Shown: positions 9,725-21,279, counted from the first letter of the stretch. The stretch: DNA of 64,000 bases from Eriocheir sinensis (GCF_024679095.1 NW_026111628.1:204698-268697), one strand, 5' to 3'. Notes: generated by a model not told the origin, from the letters alone. A program made the numbers and translations.

Positions 9725-11285
9725 CACTGGCGGATTTGGGGGGGGGCCATGGGGGCCATGGCCCCCCCCAGGAGCTATGGTGGCGCCCTTAGGAGCTATG
9801 GTGGCGCCCCTAGGAGACCAAATAATTAAAATTTAAATTGAATACATAATATTCCTTGGCATTGATCGATAGGAAAATATTATGTTCCATTAAAAAAAAG
9901 GCTCACTAGGGGGTGTGGGGGGGAGGGACGGGTGTGGGGGGAGGGACGGGTGTGGCCGTGTGGGAGGACGGGGGTTGGGGGAGGCCCGGGAGGGAGGGGG
10001 GGGTTCTAAGGCAGCAAGTGTTCTAGTGTTAAAGAATCTCGATTTTGCTCTATATGTAGCGCTTTTTCAGTTTTATCCCAGTTTAGCGAACAAATTTTGA
10101 ATGGTTTGTCAAGGATCTGCAGTTTACCGCTTCCAACAATCTAATTTAGTGATAATCGTGATAGATGACAACACTAATAATAAATCAGCTGAGCAAGGTT
10201 GACCGTACGTGCTCTGCTATCAGGAGCACAATGTCCGAAGAGAGATTGGAGGCCCTTGTTCTGCTCCAAACACATCGCAATCGTCTTCCTTCTACAGAAG
10301 CTGTAATAGATAGGTTTTCCATGTCTGCTTTAAGGAAATTATCATTTACCTTGTAGAGTCTTCATGAGACCCCAATTCATTGCAGACTGCATGGTAACAC
10401 TGGTTGCTTATGAGTTGAGTTACGAGATTCATTACATTCATTTGCTCAGAAGTCCAGAATAGCTTTTAATTTAATCTCAGTTCGGTTGTATTGATTAGGA
10501 GAAAGAAAACCTTAAGTTAGTTCTAGTCAGTCTACAATTTAACAAAACCCTATCCATTTTTCAATGCAAATTTTACAAAAAAATACGAATACTACTATTA
10601 TCCCCTTCAAGCACTAAAATCTTCGTCATCTCTTTTCTGACCATTATTAGATCATTTTATTCAGATTTGAAAGAGTATATTAAAGCCAGATTGAAAGGTA
10701 TATTTCTTTGATTAGAAGAATTTCCTTGGGCAACTGTATATGAATGATTTGTATATAAGCTGCCAACTGTAGGGATTTGGTGCCAGGTGCCCTGCATTAT
10801 ATTCTTAGTTACTACTACAGTATATTTTGATTTTACTGATTGATTGTACGTTTAACTATCATAATCATTCATCCTATAACATTTTCAAATGGATTCAGGT
10901 ACTAGTAAAATCCATGGAATAATTACTCATTGAAAGTATGAAAACTTGCAAGTAAAATTATTTATGTTTTAAATTTTCATTAACTATTATTGATGTTTAC
11001 TTCTATAAATATTTTTGATTAGCAAGTATTTTTTTTTACCTATTTCAATCTTCTTGTGAAAAAAATATCAAATGAACTTTCTAAATAGCAAAACACTTAT
11101 TGTTAAAACACAGGATTTTTTCTGAAAGGCCTTGCTCATGGTGCTTTAAAAAGCACATAAAATACTTCAAAATCTCAAAAACCAGCTGATTGGGCTCGCT
11201 TGCCTGCCTATCTCTCTCACCAAAAATTCAAAGCGCCCCTATCCTCTTTGGCCCCCCCCAGGAAACCTCCCTAGATCCGCCTATG
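9725..11285 (+). mobile_element. hAT transposon (1,561 bp, internally deleted) inserted in CR1 ORF1
   Basis: The ends form imperfect terminal inverted repeats: the left begins CACTGGCGGATTTGG and the reverse complement of the right begins CATAGGCGGATCTAG. Both ends abut the same 8 bases, GGAGTCAA (9717-9724 and 11286-11293), the 8-bp target duplication expected of hAT elements. Removing the element restores the CR1 ORF1 repeat sequence. The left end is very G/C-rich, with a GGCCATGGGGGCCATGGCC palindrome near 9743-9765. Inside, only a hAT C-terminal remnant (10165-10356) is coding; the rest is AT-rich with no gene seen. Confidence 0.9.
10165..10356 (+). pseudogene. hAT transposase C-terminal dimerisation remnant
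   Basis: A 63-codon frame containing IRSTMSEERLEALVLLQTHR and a tail RKLSFTL matches the C-terminal dimerisation region of ZMYM/DUF4371-type hAT transposases, where a TMSxERL motif is typical. Only the last ~50 residues are convincing; the catalytic part is absent. It lies in the plus orientation within the 9725-11285 element and represents its last exon. Confidence 0.75.
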
Positions 11286-11888
11286 GGAGTCAAGGGTGTT
11301 GGAGGGAGAAGAGGGAGTGGGAGTGGATGAGGTAGCAAGGGAGGTGGATGGGATAGAAGGAATGGTAGGGGTGGCGGCGGGTTCAGGCGTTGCAGAGGAG
11401 TGGGGTGGTTGAGGCGAGGCAGAGGAGATCGTGTTGGAGGTGGAAGGGGAAGATGGAGTGGTGATGAGGATAGGGGAGGAGTCAAGGGTGGTGGAGGGAG
11501 AAGAGGGAGTGGGAGTGGATGAGGTAGCAAGGGAGGTGGATGGGGCGGAAGGAATAGTAAGGATGGAGGCGGGTTCAGGCGAGGCAGAGGAGGAGGAGGT
11601 ATGTAATTGGGTCAGAACGTCAGAATATGAGTTTGAGGAGGAGGAAGCTGGAGTAGGAAGGGCGGGGAAAGAAGAAGAAGAAGAAGAAGGAGGAGTAGGG
11701 AGTTGAGGGAAGGACATCATGGTGTCCCAGAGCAACGCATTGGAGCGTTGTAGATCCTCGTTGGTTGTTTGTAGTCCCTGAATACGTAAGTCTAAGACAC
11801 AGTACCTACACATCGAGTCGCTGGTTTGGTAGTGAATCGCAGCATATTTCTTTGAACAATTGCAGCAATTGAAATAGTTGGACGGCAT
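11286..11888 (-). CDS. CR1 ORF1 N-terminal part: Cys-rich head and Ser/Thr/Pro linker
   Basis: Starts at an ATG at 11886-11888 on the minus strand. The first ~40 residues hold paired cysteines (CCNCSKKY ... MCRYCV) that could bind zinc, followed by a short helical stretch and about 150 residues of Ser, Thr and Pro in repeated blocks. CR1 ORF1 proteins are known to carry a Cys-rich (PHD-like) module before the esterase. The frame runs into the hAT insertion at 11285 and is cut off there. Confidence 0.78.
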
Positions 11889-12640
11889 GATTACTTCTTT
11901 TTTTATTTACTGTTGCAAGACGATATAACTGTGTGCTTTACAGTTAAGATGAATTTTATATCCGCGTGGTGAACACCTGGAGGGAGGCGGCTTTAAATCG
12001 GTCGAGTCACGCGGGAGAGTTTGAGGTGTGGCGTCTATGAGGGCCCACACGTGTTTTCCCTCCGGGATTAAAATTCTCTGGGGGATTAAACTTTTCCTCC
12101 TTTTCAAAACAGGTGTGCTGGTATACGGGTCAGGCTTTGTACTTCTACGTTAGTGACAGATTTTCTACGTTAGTTAGACACAAGAAGCTCACTGTCTTTC
12201 ACTGGGTGCTGTGTTAGGTCGTGTAGTTGTAATCCTACTGAGGAAAGACAGGAAACACAAAAAAAGTCGATATATAATTTAACCGCTCAGCTCAGCAGGG
12301 AAGTCCTCTCACTGTAAGGTAATCCTCGCAACACTTCAAACACTGCGCAACACTTCAAACACTAGTTAGACGCGTCACAGCACTGAGTTAGACTTTAATT
12401 AATTAGGTTGAGTGGTGCTAAATAAGACAAGTAAACAAGCACAGTTAGTCGTTCGATTTCTGAGAAGGCGTACGGGCCTATTTAAGTAACGGTTAATTAA
12501 AAACGTGGATGAACGGATTTCAAAAGTTGTGACGTTAAAATGTAACACACGGAGTCGATTCAAACACAAAATAACAAGTGTCGTTTCACCAGACGAGGTG
12601 AAAAGCAAGGTTAAGGTTTCATGCCGCAGCAGCAGCAAGG
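11889..12640 (-). other. Probable CR1 5' leader/promoter region
   Basis: About 750 bp upstream of the ORF1 ATG with no coding frame and no other repeat signature. A short direct repeat (CAACACTTCAAACACT, 12330-12362) occurs twice. LINE promoters are internal and lie in this position; this is inference from placement. Confidence 0.45.
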
Positions 12641-12762
12641 TCAACGTCCGTCCCTTTGAGGAGGTCAGGCGAGACTGAGGATAGGAACAAATGTGTGAGG
12701 GAAAAGAGAAGAAGAATAGTGTGTCACGGACAGGGTGGGAAGAGAAGGCAGAGGGAAATGAA

Positions 12763-12957
<195 letters not shown>

Positions 12958-13074
12958 TATATTTTTTTTTACAGCTAAGGAGACAGTTCAAGGGCGTAAA
13001 TAAAAAATAAAAAATAAAAGGCCCGCTACTCACTGCTCCTGAACAGAGGTCAAAGGAGTGTCCAAAAACAGAGG

Positions 13075-13293
13075 TCAATTTCGGGAGGAGAGGTGTCCTG
13101 ATACCCTCCTCTTGAAAGAGTTCAAGTCGTAGGCAGGAGGAAATACAGATGAAGGAAGATTGTTCCAGAGTTTACCAGCGTGAGGGATGAAAGAGTGAAG
13201 ATGCTGGTTGACTCTTGCATAAAGGGTATGGACAGTATAGGGATGAGCATGAGTAGAAAGTCGTGTGCAGGGGCCGCGGGAGGAGGGAGGCAT
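13075..13293 (-). pseudogene. LINE-B C-terminal region
   Basis: Encodes the protein's C-terminal end ([44 protein letters not shown]). It is separated from the reverse-transcriptase frame by indels between about 13290 and 13527. The same end is found at 39405-39863, 41341-41745 and 51023-51449, so it is the best-sampled part of this family in the window. It ends in SSRN and then a stop, against SSRI in the other copies. Confidence 0.85.
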
Positions 13294-13526
13294 GCAGTTA
13301 GCAAGTTCAGAAGAGCAGTCAGCATGAAAATATCGATAGAAGACAGAAAGAGAGGCAACATGGCGGCGAAATTTAAGGGGAAAAAGATCGTTAGTATGAG
13401 GAGGGGAGCTGATGAGACGAAGAGCCTTTGACTCTTCTGTCTAAGAGAGCTGTGTGAGTGGAGCCCCTACATATGTAATGCATACTCCATACGAGGGCGG
13501 ATAAGGACCCTGTATATGGACAGCAT

Positions 13527-14669
13527 CTATGCGGGGAAGAACTGGCGGAGACAATACAGAACGCCCAGCCTCCACGAAGCTGATTTAGTAGGAGAGGAAT
13601 GAAGTTTCCAGTTGAGATTTTGAGTTAAGGCTAGACCGAGGATGTTTAGTGTTGAGGAAGGTGATAGCTGAGTGTTGTCAAAGAATAGGGGATAGTTGTT
13701 TGGAAGATTGTGTCGAGTGGATAGGTGGAGAAACTGTGTTTTTGAGGCGTTGAAGGACACCAGGTTCCTCTTGCCCCAATCAAAAATAATAGTAAGGTCT
13801 GAGGCTAAGCGTTCTGTTGCCTCCAGCCTTGAATCGTTAAGTTCCTGTAGGGTGGGTCTTCTATTAAAAGATGTTGAGTAATGCAGAGTGGAATCATCGG
13901 CGTAGGAATGGATAGGACAGTTCGTTTTGGAAAGAAGATCATCAATGAACAACAGAAAGAGAGTGGGAGATAGGACAGAACCCTGTGGGACATCACTGTT
14001 AATAGGTTTAGGGGAAGAACAGTGACCGTCTACCACCGCAGAAATATAACGGTCTGAAAGGAAACTGGAGATAAAGGTAAAGAGAGAAGGATAGATAATG
14101 TAGGAGGGTAGTTTGGAAAGCAAAGATTTGTGCCAGACCCTATCAAAAGCTTTTGATATGTCCAGCGCAATAGCAATGGTTTCACCGAAACGGCTCAGAG
14201 AGGATGACCAAGAGTCAGTTAGGAAGGCAAGGAGATCACCAGTAGAACGCCCCTCGCGGAACCCATACTGGCGATCAGATAGAAGGTCAGAATTGGAAAG
14301 GTGCTTTTGAATCCTCCAGTTAAGGCTTGATTCAAAAGCTTTAGATAGAGAAGAACGTAAAGCTATAGGACGGTAGTTTGAGTTATTGAAACGGTCACCC
14401 TTCTTAGGCACAGGCTGTATGAAGGCATACTTCCAGCAGGAAGGAAAGGTAGATGTTGACAGGCAGAGGTGAAAGAGTTTGACTAGGCAGGGTGTCAGCA
14501 TGGAGGCACAGTTTTTAAGGACAATAGGAGGCACTCCATCAGGTCCATAAGCCTTCTGAGGATTGAGGCCAGAGAGGGCATAGAAAACATCATTTGGAAG
14601 AATCTTTATAAAAGGCATAAAAGAGTCAGAGGAGGAATGAGTAGGAGGAATATGCCCAGAATTGTCCAC
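13527..14669 (-). pseudogene. LINE-B reverse transcriptase domain
   Basis: An open frame of 380 codons covers the RT domain: [85 protein letters not shown] and catalytic YADDSTL. Known role: target-primed reverse transcription. Substitutions such as SDVPQGS for SGVPQGS and ALRSSLS for ALLSCLS suggest age. It is out of frame with the endonuclease upstream (break at about 14670-14690) and the C-terminus downstream. Confidence 0.9.
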
Positions 14670-14873
14670 AGTGGAGTTTTTAGAAAAAAGTTTGAGAGAA
14701 GAGTTCAGCCTTAGAGATAGATGAGACGGCAGCGTTGCCGTCAGGACTGAGGAGTGGAGGGAAAGATGAAGAAGTGAAGTTGGAGGAGATGTTTTTGGCT
14801 AGATGCCAGAAGTCACGGGAAGAGTTAGAGAAAGCAACGTTTTGGCATTTTCTATTAATGAAAGAGTTTTTGG

Positions 14874-15851
14874 TTAGTCGGAGAATAGATTTGGCACGAT
14901 TCCGGGCAGAAATGTAAAGTTCATAATTAGCATTAGTTTGAAGACTCTGGTACCTTTTGTGAGCTGCCTCTCTATCATTGACAGCACGAGAACAAGCGTG
15001 ATTAACCAAGGCTTTTTAGCGTGAGGAGTAGAGAAAGAACGTGGAATGTATGCCTCCATTCCAGAGACAATCACCTCTGTGATGCGCTGAACACACACAG
15101 AGGGGTCTCTATCCTGGAAGCAATAATCATTCCACGGGAAATCGGAAAAGCACATCCTCAGGTCGTCCCACCGAGCTGAAGCAAAATGCCTGAAGCATCG
15201 CCTCTTCGGTGGGTCCAGAGGGTGTACAGGAGCGATAGGACAGGATGCAGAAATAAGATTGTGATCGGAGGAGCCCAACGGAGAGAACAGTTTGACAGAA
15301 TAAGCAGAAAGGTTTGAGGTAAGGAAGAGGTTTAGAATGTTGGGCCGGTCTCCAAGACGATCGGGAATACGAGTAGGGTGCTGGACTGACTGCTCTAGGT
15401 CGTTGAGGATAACAAAGTTGTAGGTTTGTTCACCAGGCTGGTCAGTGGAAGAGGATGAAAGCCAAAGCTGGTGGTGAACATTCAAATCTCCTAGGATGGA
15501 GATTTCAGCGAAGGGAGAGTGGGTCAAGATGTGCTCCACTTTAGAATTCAAATAGTCAAAGAATTTTACATAGTTAGTAGAGTTAGGTGAGAGATAAACA
15601 GCATAGATGTATTTAGTAATAGAATGACAATGAAGTCTTAGCCAGATAGTGGAAAATTCTGAAGAATCAAGGTCGTGGGCATGAGAGCAAGTGATGTTGC
15701 GCACGTAGACGCAACATCCAGCTTTGGATTGAAATTTAGGATAAAGAAAGTAGGAGGGAACAGAGTAGAGATTGCTGTCAGTAGCCTCAGAAACCTGTGT
15801 TTCGGTGAGGAAGAGAAGGTGAGGTTTAGAGGAGGAGAGATGGTGTACCAC
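14874..15851 (-). pseudogene. LINE-B endonuclease (EEP) domain and start of linker
   Basis: A 325-codon frame with [46 protein letters not shown] and [12 protein letters not shown], the standard order of an AP-like endonuclease. The conserved GDFN is GDLN here. The first strand ([12 protein letters not shown]) is in another frame just upstream of 15851, so a frameshift already separates it. The linker frame continues as 14680-15009 ([32 protein letters not shown]) after a further indel. Confidence 0.87.
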
Positions 15852-16339
15852 AGAATGAAAATTAGAACGAAGACCGCGAATGTTGCAGAAATTGAGAGGA
15901 AAGAGATTTGAGGAGTTATCAAGACACCTTTCGGTCGGCAGCCAGAAGGGAGTCCTCCTGGGGAGTTTGTGATCCCCTCAAAGTGGGGACCTGAGGTATG
16001 ATGTAGGTGTGCCATTTTGAAATTTGAATTTTGGGAAAAGGTGTGTTTTGTGTAAATGTAGTGTGGTGTGGATAGAGAGAGGATCTGTCTTTAGAGAGCA
16101 TGCTGAATTACTCTCCGGTGTTGGTGAGACAATAGGGAAACGGTTAGTGAGGACCTTGGAAGGGTCTTTGGAGTGCTTCAGCTCCCTTCTCACCTCCCAT
16201 ATATACCTCACTGGGTGGCTTGCGCCCGTTCGGTAGGTGTCTTCGTACCTACTCCAGCCAAAAATAGAAGAAATTCGACGAGATTAGAGGAAAAGGCAAA
16301 CACTGAGACAAAACTTAAGGAATAACGATAAATTCATCA

Positions 16340-17745
16340 TAAAAACAATTTTCTGAGGTGATGGAAAGAGATGGTGAGGGGATATGATGGGAGGACGTGA
16401 GGGAAAGTGATGGAGATGCGGGGGAGTGAGGGGACGGGAAGAGGGTGAGGGGAAGAGGAGAGGGTGAAGGGAGGTGATGGGGAAGAGCAGGTGAGGGGGT
16501 GAGGAGAAGAAAAAAGGGTGATGGGATGTGATGGGGAAGAGGAGCGCTTGATGGTAAGTGATTGGGAAGACGAGCGGGTGATGGGAAGGAGGGACTGATG
16601 GGAAGTGATGGGGAAGACGAGCGGGTGATGGGAAGTGATGGGAAGGAGAGAGTAATGGGAAGTGATGGGGAAGACGAGCGGTTGATGGGAAGTGATGGGA
16701 AGGAGAGACTGATGGGAAGTGATGGGGAAGACGAGCGGGTGATGGGAAGTGATGGGAAGGAGAGAGTAATGGGAAGTGATGGGGAAGACGAGCGGGTGAT
16801 GGGACGTGAGGGGCAGGAGAGACTGATGGGAAGTGATGGGAAGACGAGCGGGTGATGGGAAGTGATGGGAAGGAGAGTAATGGGAAGTGATGGGGAAGAC
16901 GAGCGGGTGATGGGAAGTGATGGGGAAGACGAGCGGGTGATGGGAAGTGATGGGAAGGAGAGACTGATGGGAAGTGATGGGGAAGACGAGCGGGTGATGG
17001 GAAGTGATGGAAGGAGAGACTGATGGGAAGTGATGGGAAGACGAGCAGGTGATGGGAAGTGATGGGAAGGAGAGACTGATGGGAAGTGATGGGGAAGACG
17101 AGCGGGTGAGAGAAAGTGATGGGAAGGAGAGAGTAATAGGAAAGAGAGCAGGTGAGAGGGAGTGATGGGAAGAAGAAAGGGTGATAGGAAATGATGGGCA
17201 GGAGAGAAGGTCAGGGGAAGTGATGGGAAGAGAGCGGGTGAGGGGGTGAGGAGAAGAAGAAAGGGTGATGGGATGGGATGGGGAAGAGGAGCGGCTGATG
17301 GGAAGTGATGGGGAAGACGAGCGGGTGAGAGAAAGTTATGGGAAGGAGATGGGAAGTGATGGAGTGCAGGTGAGGGGAGTTGTGTATCGCCCCGGCCCTG
17401 CCACCTGTAATGCACTTCAGGTAATGGCTGTGTACCTGGCGGGGAGACGGGTGACGGGAGGGGAGGGGAGGGGAAGGGAAGGGGGGAGATGAAGGGAGGG
17501 GAGGGAAGGAAGGGCGGGGAGAGATGGATGAGAAAGGATGAAGGGCTGGACAGGAGCAGACAGGAGATGGATGAAGGGGAGGTAAGGAGAGGGGAGAAGG
17601 GTGAAGGGAGGGGAGGGGAGGGGAAGGGAGGGGGGGGGTGAAGGGAGGGGAGGGAAGGAAGGGCGGGGAGAGATGGATGAGAAAGGATGAAGGGCTGGAC
17701 AGGAGCAGACAGGAGATGGATGAAGGGGAGGTAAGGAGAGGGGAG
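16340..17745. repeat. G/A-rich minisatellite block, left part
   Basis: Two kinds of tandem repeat. From about 16540 to 17345 a variable unit of 25-60 bp built from GGGAAGTGATGGGGAAGACG and GGTGATGGGAAG is repeated more than twenty times. From about 17455 to 17745 a longer unit of ~150 bp (blocks AGATGGATGAGAAAGGATGA, GGCTGGACAGGAGCAGACAG, GGGGAGGTAAGGAGAGGGGA) occurs twice. The long unit reappears at 20608-20900 beyond the LINE-C insertion. The 503-codon minus-strand ORF over this region is a repeat artefact. Confidence 0.92.
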
Positions 17746-17872
17746 AAACAAGATAGACTTACTAAGGGGTGAAGCTTGTTCAGAAAATTTTGACATAATA
17801 GCGATCACTGAGACATGGATAGACACTGCTAATAGAAATTTTAGGTCAGAATTTGAAATAACGGGTTATCAG

Positions 17873-18424
17873 ATGTTTCACAAAGACAGAAGGGGCAGAA
17901 AGGGAGGTGGAGTTGCGCTATATGTTAAAGACTCACTTAAATGTTTAGTTAACAACTCAGTCAAAACTAACATGGATTCAGAATCAGTTTGGGTGGACGT
18001 TTACAAAGGGAAAGAAAAACTAACTCTAGGAGTTATATACAGGCCACCCAACCTTAACAGGCAGGACACGAGTATATTACTACAGGAGATTGGCAGGGCG
18101 AGTATGAGTAGAAATGTCTGCGTAATGGGGGACTTTAATTATAGGAATATAGACTGGGAAGATCTAGTGGGTGACCTGGAAGCCGAGGACTTTCTTGAAG
18201 TTATACAAGATAATTTCCTTAAGCAGGTAGTTACTGAGCCTACCAGAGGAGATAACATATTAGACTTAGTCCTAACCAATAATGGGAACTTGCTACGTGA
18301 GTTGGAGGTGGGCGGAGAGTTAGGAAATAGTGATCACAGAACGGTTCGTTTTAGGTTAGACTGGGCGGTAACCCGTGATCCAAACCCAGTGTTAGTGCCA
18401 GATTTTAGAAGAGCAAACTACTAG
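17873..18424 (+). pseudogene. LINE-C endonuclease (EEP) domain
   Basis: A 183-codon frame with KGGGVALYVKDSLKC, TLGVIYRPPNL, VCVMGDFNYRNIDWEDL, DNILDLVLTNN and NSDHRTVRFRL, the expected order of AP-like endonuclease motifs. The frame begins upstream of the ATG (IIAITETWID) because of the 5' truncation. It stops at TAG 18422-18424, right after FRRANY, where related elements read on. Confidence 0.85.
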
Positions 18425-18886
18425 GTGCTTCGAATACATCTTGAAGTTGTAAACGGGGATAATTTAGGGATTAATGAGGGCCAGAACTGCGGATTGGAGA
18501 GCCAGGAGAACCAGGTAGAAATGTCTTACAATAATTTAGTTAGAGTAATAGTAGAGGGGCAAGAACAGCATATACCACAGCGAACACTTAGAAAAGAAAA
18601 CAATGATCCTAAGTGGATGACTCGTGGACTAAAACACGAGATTGGGTTAAAGAAGGGAATTTATCAGAAAATAAAGAATGGGGAAACACATCTCAGGGGC
18701 CGGTACGTCGAACTATCTAGATTAGTTAAGAAAAACACCAGGATAGCAAAAAAGAACTATGAGATCAAAGTAGCAAATGAGGCGAAAAGTAATCCTAAGG
18801 GCTTCTTTCAGATGTATAGAACAGAAACACGGGAGAAAATTGGACCGCTGAAATCAAACACAGGGGAGCTAGTAGAAAATTACTAA
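18425..18886 (+). pseudogene. LINE-C linker between endonuclease and reverse transcriptase
   Basis: Same frame as the endonuclease, after one stop codon. It encodes the basic linker (DPKWMTRGLKHEIGLKKGIY, KNTRIAKKNYEIKVANEAK, NPKGFFQMYRTETREKIGPL). WMTxxL and KxFFxY-type motifs occur at the same place in the CR1 ORF2 at 6224-8416. Ends at the TAA 18884-18886. Confidence 0.78.
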
Positions 18887-18889
18887 AAT

Positions 18890-19666
18890 ATGAGCACATT
18901 GTTGAACGACTACTTCCTTTCAGTATTCACACAGGAGGATCGAACGACTATACCGGAAAGAGTTCAGGTGTACGAGGGCGGGTATGGCGATAAATTGAGG
19001 GATATAATCATTACCAGGCAAGTAGTTCAGGATGAGATAGATAAGCTTAAGAAGAACAAGTCGCCAGGTCCTGACGGGATATTTCCGAGGGTATTAAAGG
19101 AGCTAGGTGATATAATCAGTGACCCACTAACCGACATCTTTAAGATGTCGGTAAATACTGGCTATGTGCCGAGCCTATGGAAAGTAGCTAATGTGACGCC
19201 GATTTTTAAAAAGGGGGACAGGTCAGTTGCTTCAAACTATCGCCCAATTAGCTTAACATCGGTTATAGGGAAGATGCTGGAGTCCATAATAGCCAGGAAC
19301 ATTCGGGAGCATTTAGAGAAACATAGCTTAATTCACGACTCGCAGCATGGGTTCACAAAAGGTAGGTCATGCCTCACCAATCTCTTGTCCTTCTACAATA
19401 AAGTATTTGAGGCGGTTGACAGAGATGAAAATTATGATGTAATCTATCTTGATTTTAGTAAAGCGTTTGACAAAGTTCCTCACCAACGACTGTTGCTTAA
19501 ATTACAGGCTCACGGAGTAGAGGGTAAAGTTTTGAACTGGGTCAAGGCGTGGCTTAGCAATAGGAAGCAAAGAGTGCAAATCAATGGTAAAAGATCTGAC
19601 TGGGGATGTGTTACGAGTGGGGTCCCACAAGGTTCGGTATTAGGTCCACTTTTGTTTATTATTTAA
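18890..19666 (+). pseudogene. LINE-C reverse transcriptase, N-terminal two thirds
   Basis: Contains KNKSPGPDGIFPRVLKEL, VTPIFKKGDRSVASNYRPIS, QHGFTKGRSCLTNLLSFYN, VIYLDFSKAFDKVPHQRLL and [15 protein letters not shown]. An in-frame TAA at 19664-19666 follows FII, just before INDLD. The catalytic FADDTK lies beyond that stop, near 19710-19725. Apart from the stop, the RT motifs are complete. Confidence 0.88.
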
Positions 19667-19934
19667 ATCAATGACTTAGACACAGGAATTAGTAGTGATG
19701 TTAGTAAATTTGCAGATGATACCAAGATCGGTAGAGTAATTGAGTCGGATCAGGACGCTAGTATTCTCCAAGGTGAACTCAACAGATTATATGACTGGGC
19801 GGATAAATGGCAGATGGAGTTCAATGTAGGGAAGTGCAGTATTCTGAGTGTAGGTAGGAACAACCCCTCACATAACTATTGCTTAAATGACACTCTCATA
19901 AGTAGGTCTGGGTGCGAGAGGATTTAGGGTCTTA

Positions 19935-20519
19935 GTGAGCTCTGATCTCCGTCCAAGGGCACAATGCATTCAAGCTAGAAATCGAGCTAATAGGGTACTG
20001 GGATTTATTTCAAGGAGCGTAAGCAACAGAAGCCCCGAAGTCTTCCTCAAACTATATTTAGCATTATTTAGACCTCATCTTGACTATGCGGTTCAGTTCT
20101 GGTCACCCTACTATAGAATGGATATCAAAATGTTAGAATCGGTGCAGAGGAGGATGACTAAGATGATTCAGGGGTTGAGAAACTTGCCATACGAGGGAAG
20201 ACTCAAACAGTTAAACTTGCATTCTCTAGAAAGGCGAAGGGTGCGTGGAGACATGATCGAGGTTTATAAATGGATGAAGGGCTTTAATAAGGGAGACATT
20301 CATAAGGTTTTGTTGGTAAGAGAACCGGGTAGGACACGAAGTAACGGGTTTAAACAGGATAAATTCAGATTCAACAGGGACATAGGCAAAAATTGGTTTA
20401 CTAATAGGGTGGTGGATGAGTGGAATAGGCTTAGCAGTCATGTGGTGAGTGCCAATACAATTGTCACATTCAAAAATAGACTAGATAAATTCATGAACAG
20501 CGATATTAGGTGGGGTTAG
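19935..20519 (+). pseudogene. LINE-C C-terminal region
   Basis: Carries ARNRANRVLGFISRSV, LYLALFRPHLDYAVQFWSPY, RRMTKMIQGLRNLPYEGRL, LERRRVRGDMIEVYKWMKGF and WFTNRVVDEWNRLSSHVVSA up to the natural stop. This region is present again on the minus strand at 40415-40935 and, diverged, at 35945-36228. A frameshift near 19915-19935 separates it from the RT. Confidence 0.87.
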
Positions 20520-20607
20520 ATACACGGGAGCTTAGGGTCAAAGGAGCTGCCTCGTACAGGCCTACCGGCCTCTTGCAGACTCCTGCGGTCTTATGTTCTT
20601 ATGTTCT
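20520..20607 (+). repeat. LINE-C 3' UTR and octamer tail
   Basis: A short conserved 3' UTR (GGAGCTGCCTCGTACAGGCC and CCGGCCTCTTGCAG) ends in TATGTTCT octamers. The same 3' end, with different divergence, caps fragments at 39990-40062, 40338-40430 (minus), 48010-48068 and 59680-59762. It is probably the signal the RT recognises. Confidence 0.82.
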
Positions 20608-20900
20608 TATGAGAAGAGTGAAGGGAGGGGAGGGGAGGGGAGGGGAGGGGGGGGTGAAGGGAGGGGAGGGAAGGAAGGGCGGGGAGAGATAGATGAGAAA
20701 GGCTGAAGGGCTGGACAAGAGCAGACAGGAGATGGATGAAGGGGAGGTAAGGAGAGGGGAGACCGGTGAAGGAGGGAGGGAGGGGAGGGAGGGAGGGGGG
20801 GAGGGAATGGAGGGGAGGGAAGGATAGATGAGAAAGGATGAAGGGCTGGACAGGAGCAGACAGGAGATGGATGAAGGGGCGGTAAGGAGAGGGGAGACGG
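20608..20900. repeat. G/A-rich minisatellite block, right part
   Basis: Two more copies of the ~150-bp unit found at 17455-17745, displaced by the LINE-C insertion. 20900-21064 is A/G-rich low-complexity DNA without a gene. Confidence 0.9.
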
Positions 20901-21061
20901 GTGACGGGATGATTAGGGAGAAGAGGAAGAAGACGAAAGAGGAGAGAAAATAGGGACAGGAGGGTGAAGAGACGAAGGAAAGAGAAGGGAGAAGAGACGG
21001 ATGAAGAGAAATAAAAAAAGGAGAGAAAAGGAAGGGAGGAAAGAAGGAATAGATAAGGGAG

Positions 21062-21272
<211 letters not shown>

Positions 21273-21279
21273 CGGTTCA

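Larger units (their letters stand above)
5788..12640 (-). mobile_element. Near-full-length CR1-type non-LTR retrotransposon (copy 1), interrupted by a hAT element
   Basis: Read on the minus strand the order is: leader (about 12640-11889), ORF1 with Cys-rich head and Ser/Thr/Pro linker, hAT insertion (11285-9725), rest of the linker, SGNH esterase, ORF2 endonuclease and reverse transcriptase, 3' UTR, and a short terminal octamer repeat. Without the 1.56-kb hAT insertion the element is about 5.3 kb. The layout (ORF1 with Cys finger and esterase, ORF2 with EEP and RT, 3' end in short tandem octamers, no poly-A) is the CR1 design. Defects are few: a frameshift in the esterase, a deletion near the RT C-terminus and the hAT insertion. 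The exact 5' end is uncertain by some tens of bases. Confidence 0.85.
12963..16262 (-). mobile_element. Full-length LINE-B retrotransposon (copy 1)
   Basis: About 3.3 kb on the minus strand, same length and both ends as the plus-strand copy at 36681-39989. The 5' end starts TTGGCTGGAGTAGGTA (16246-16262) and the 3' end is a poly-A tail (poly-T at 12962-12970) after a conserved GAGCTG..CCTTTGTTG-like stretch. Order: ~350-bp leader, EEP endonuclease, linker, reverse transcriptase, C-terminal region. No separate ORF1 like that of CR1 is visible. Several indels break the single long frame. Confidence 0.9.
17746..20607 (+). mobile_element. CR1/L2-like LINE (LINE-C), 5'-truncated, inserted in the minisatellite
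   Basis: Starts within the endonuclease (IIAITETWIDTANRN, about 17790-17835) and ends in the octamer tail TATGTTCTTATGTTCTTATG. Minisatellite sequence lies on both sides, with AGAGGGGAGA on the left and GAGAAG on the right, consistent with insertion into the repeat. There is no poly-A; the octamer tail places it with CR1/L2 elements. In-frame stops (18422, 18884, 19663, 19924) break one long ORF, so the copy is dead but only moderately diverged. Confidence 0.88.

Noticed and set aside
16315..17826. Minus-strand ORF of 503 codons rich in Pro, Ser and Leu
   Set aside because: It lies entirely on a G/A-rich minisatellite; the reading frame is open only because the repeat unit lacks stops. No domain and strong repeat periodicity.
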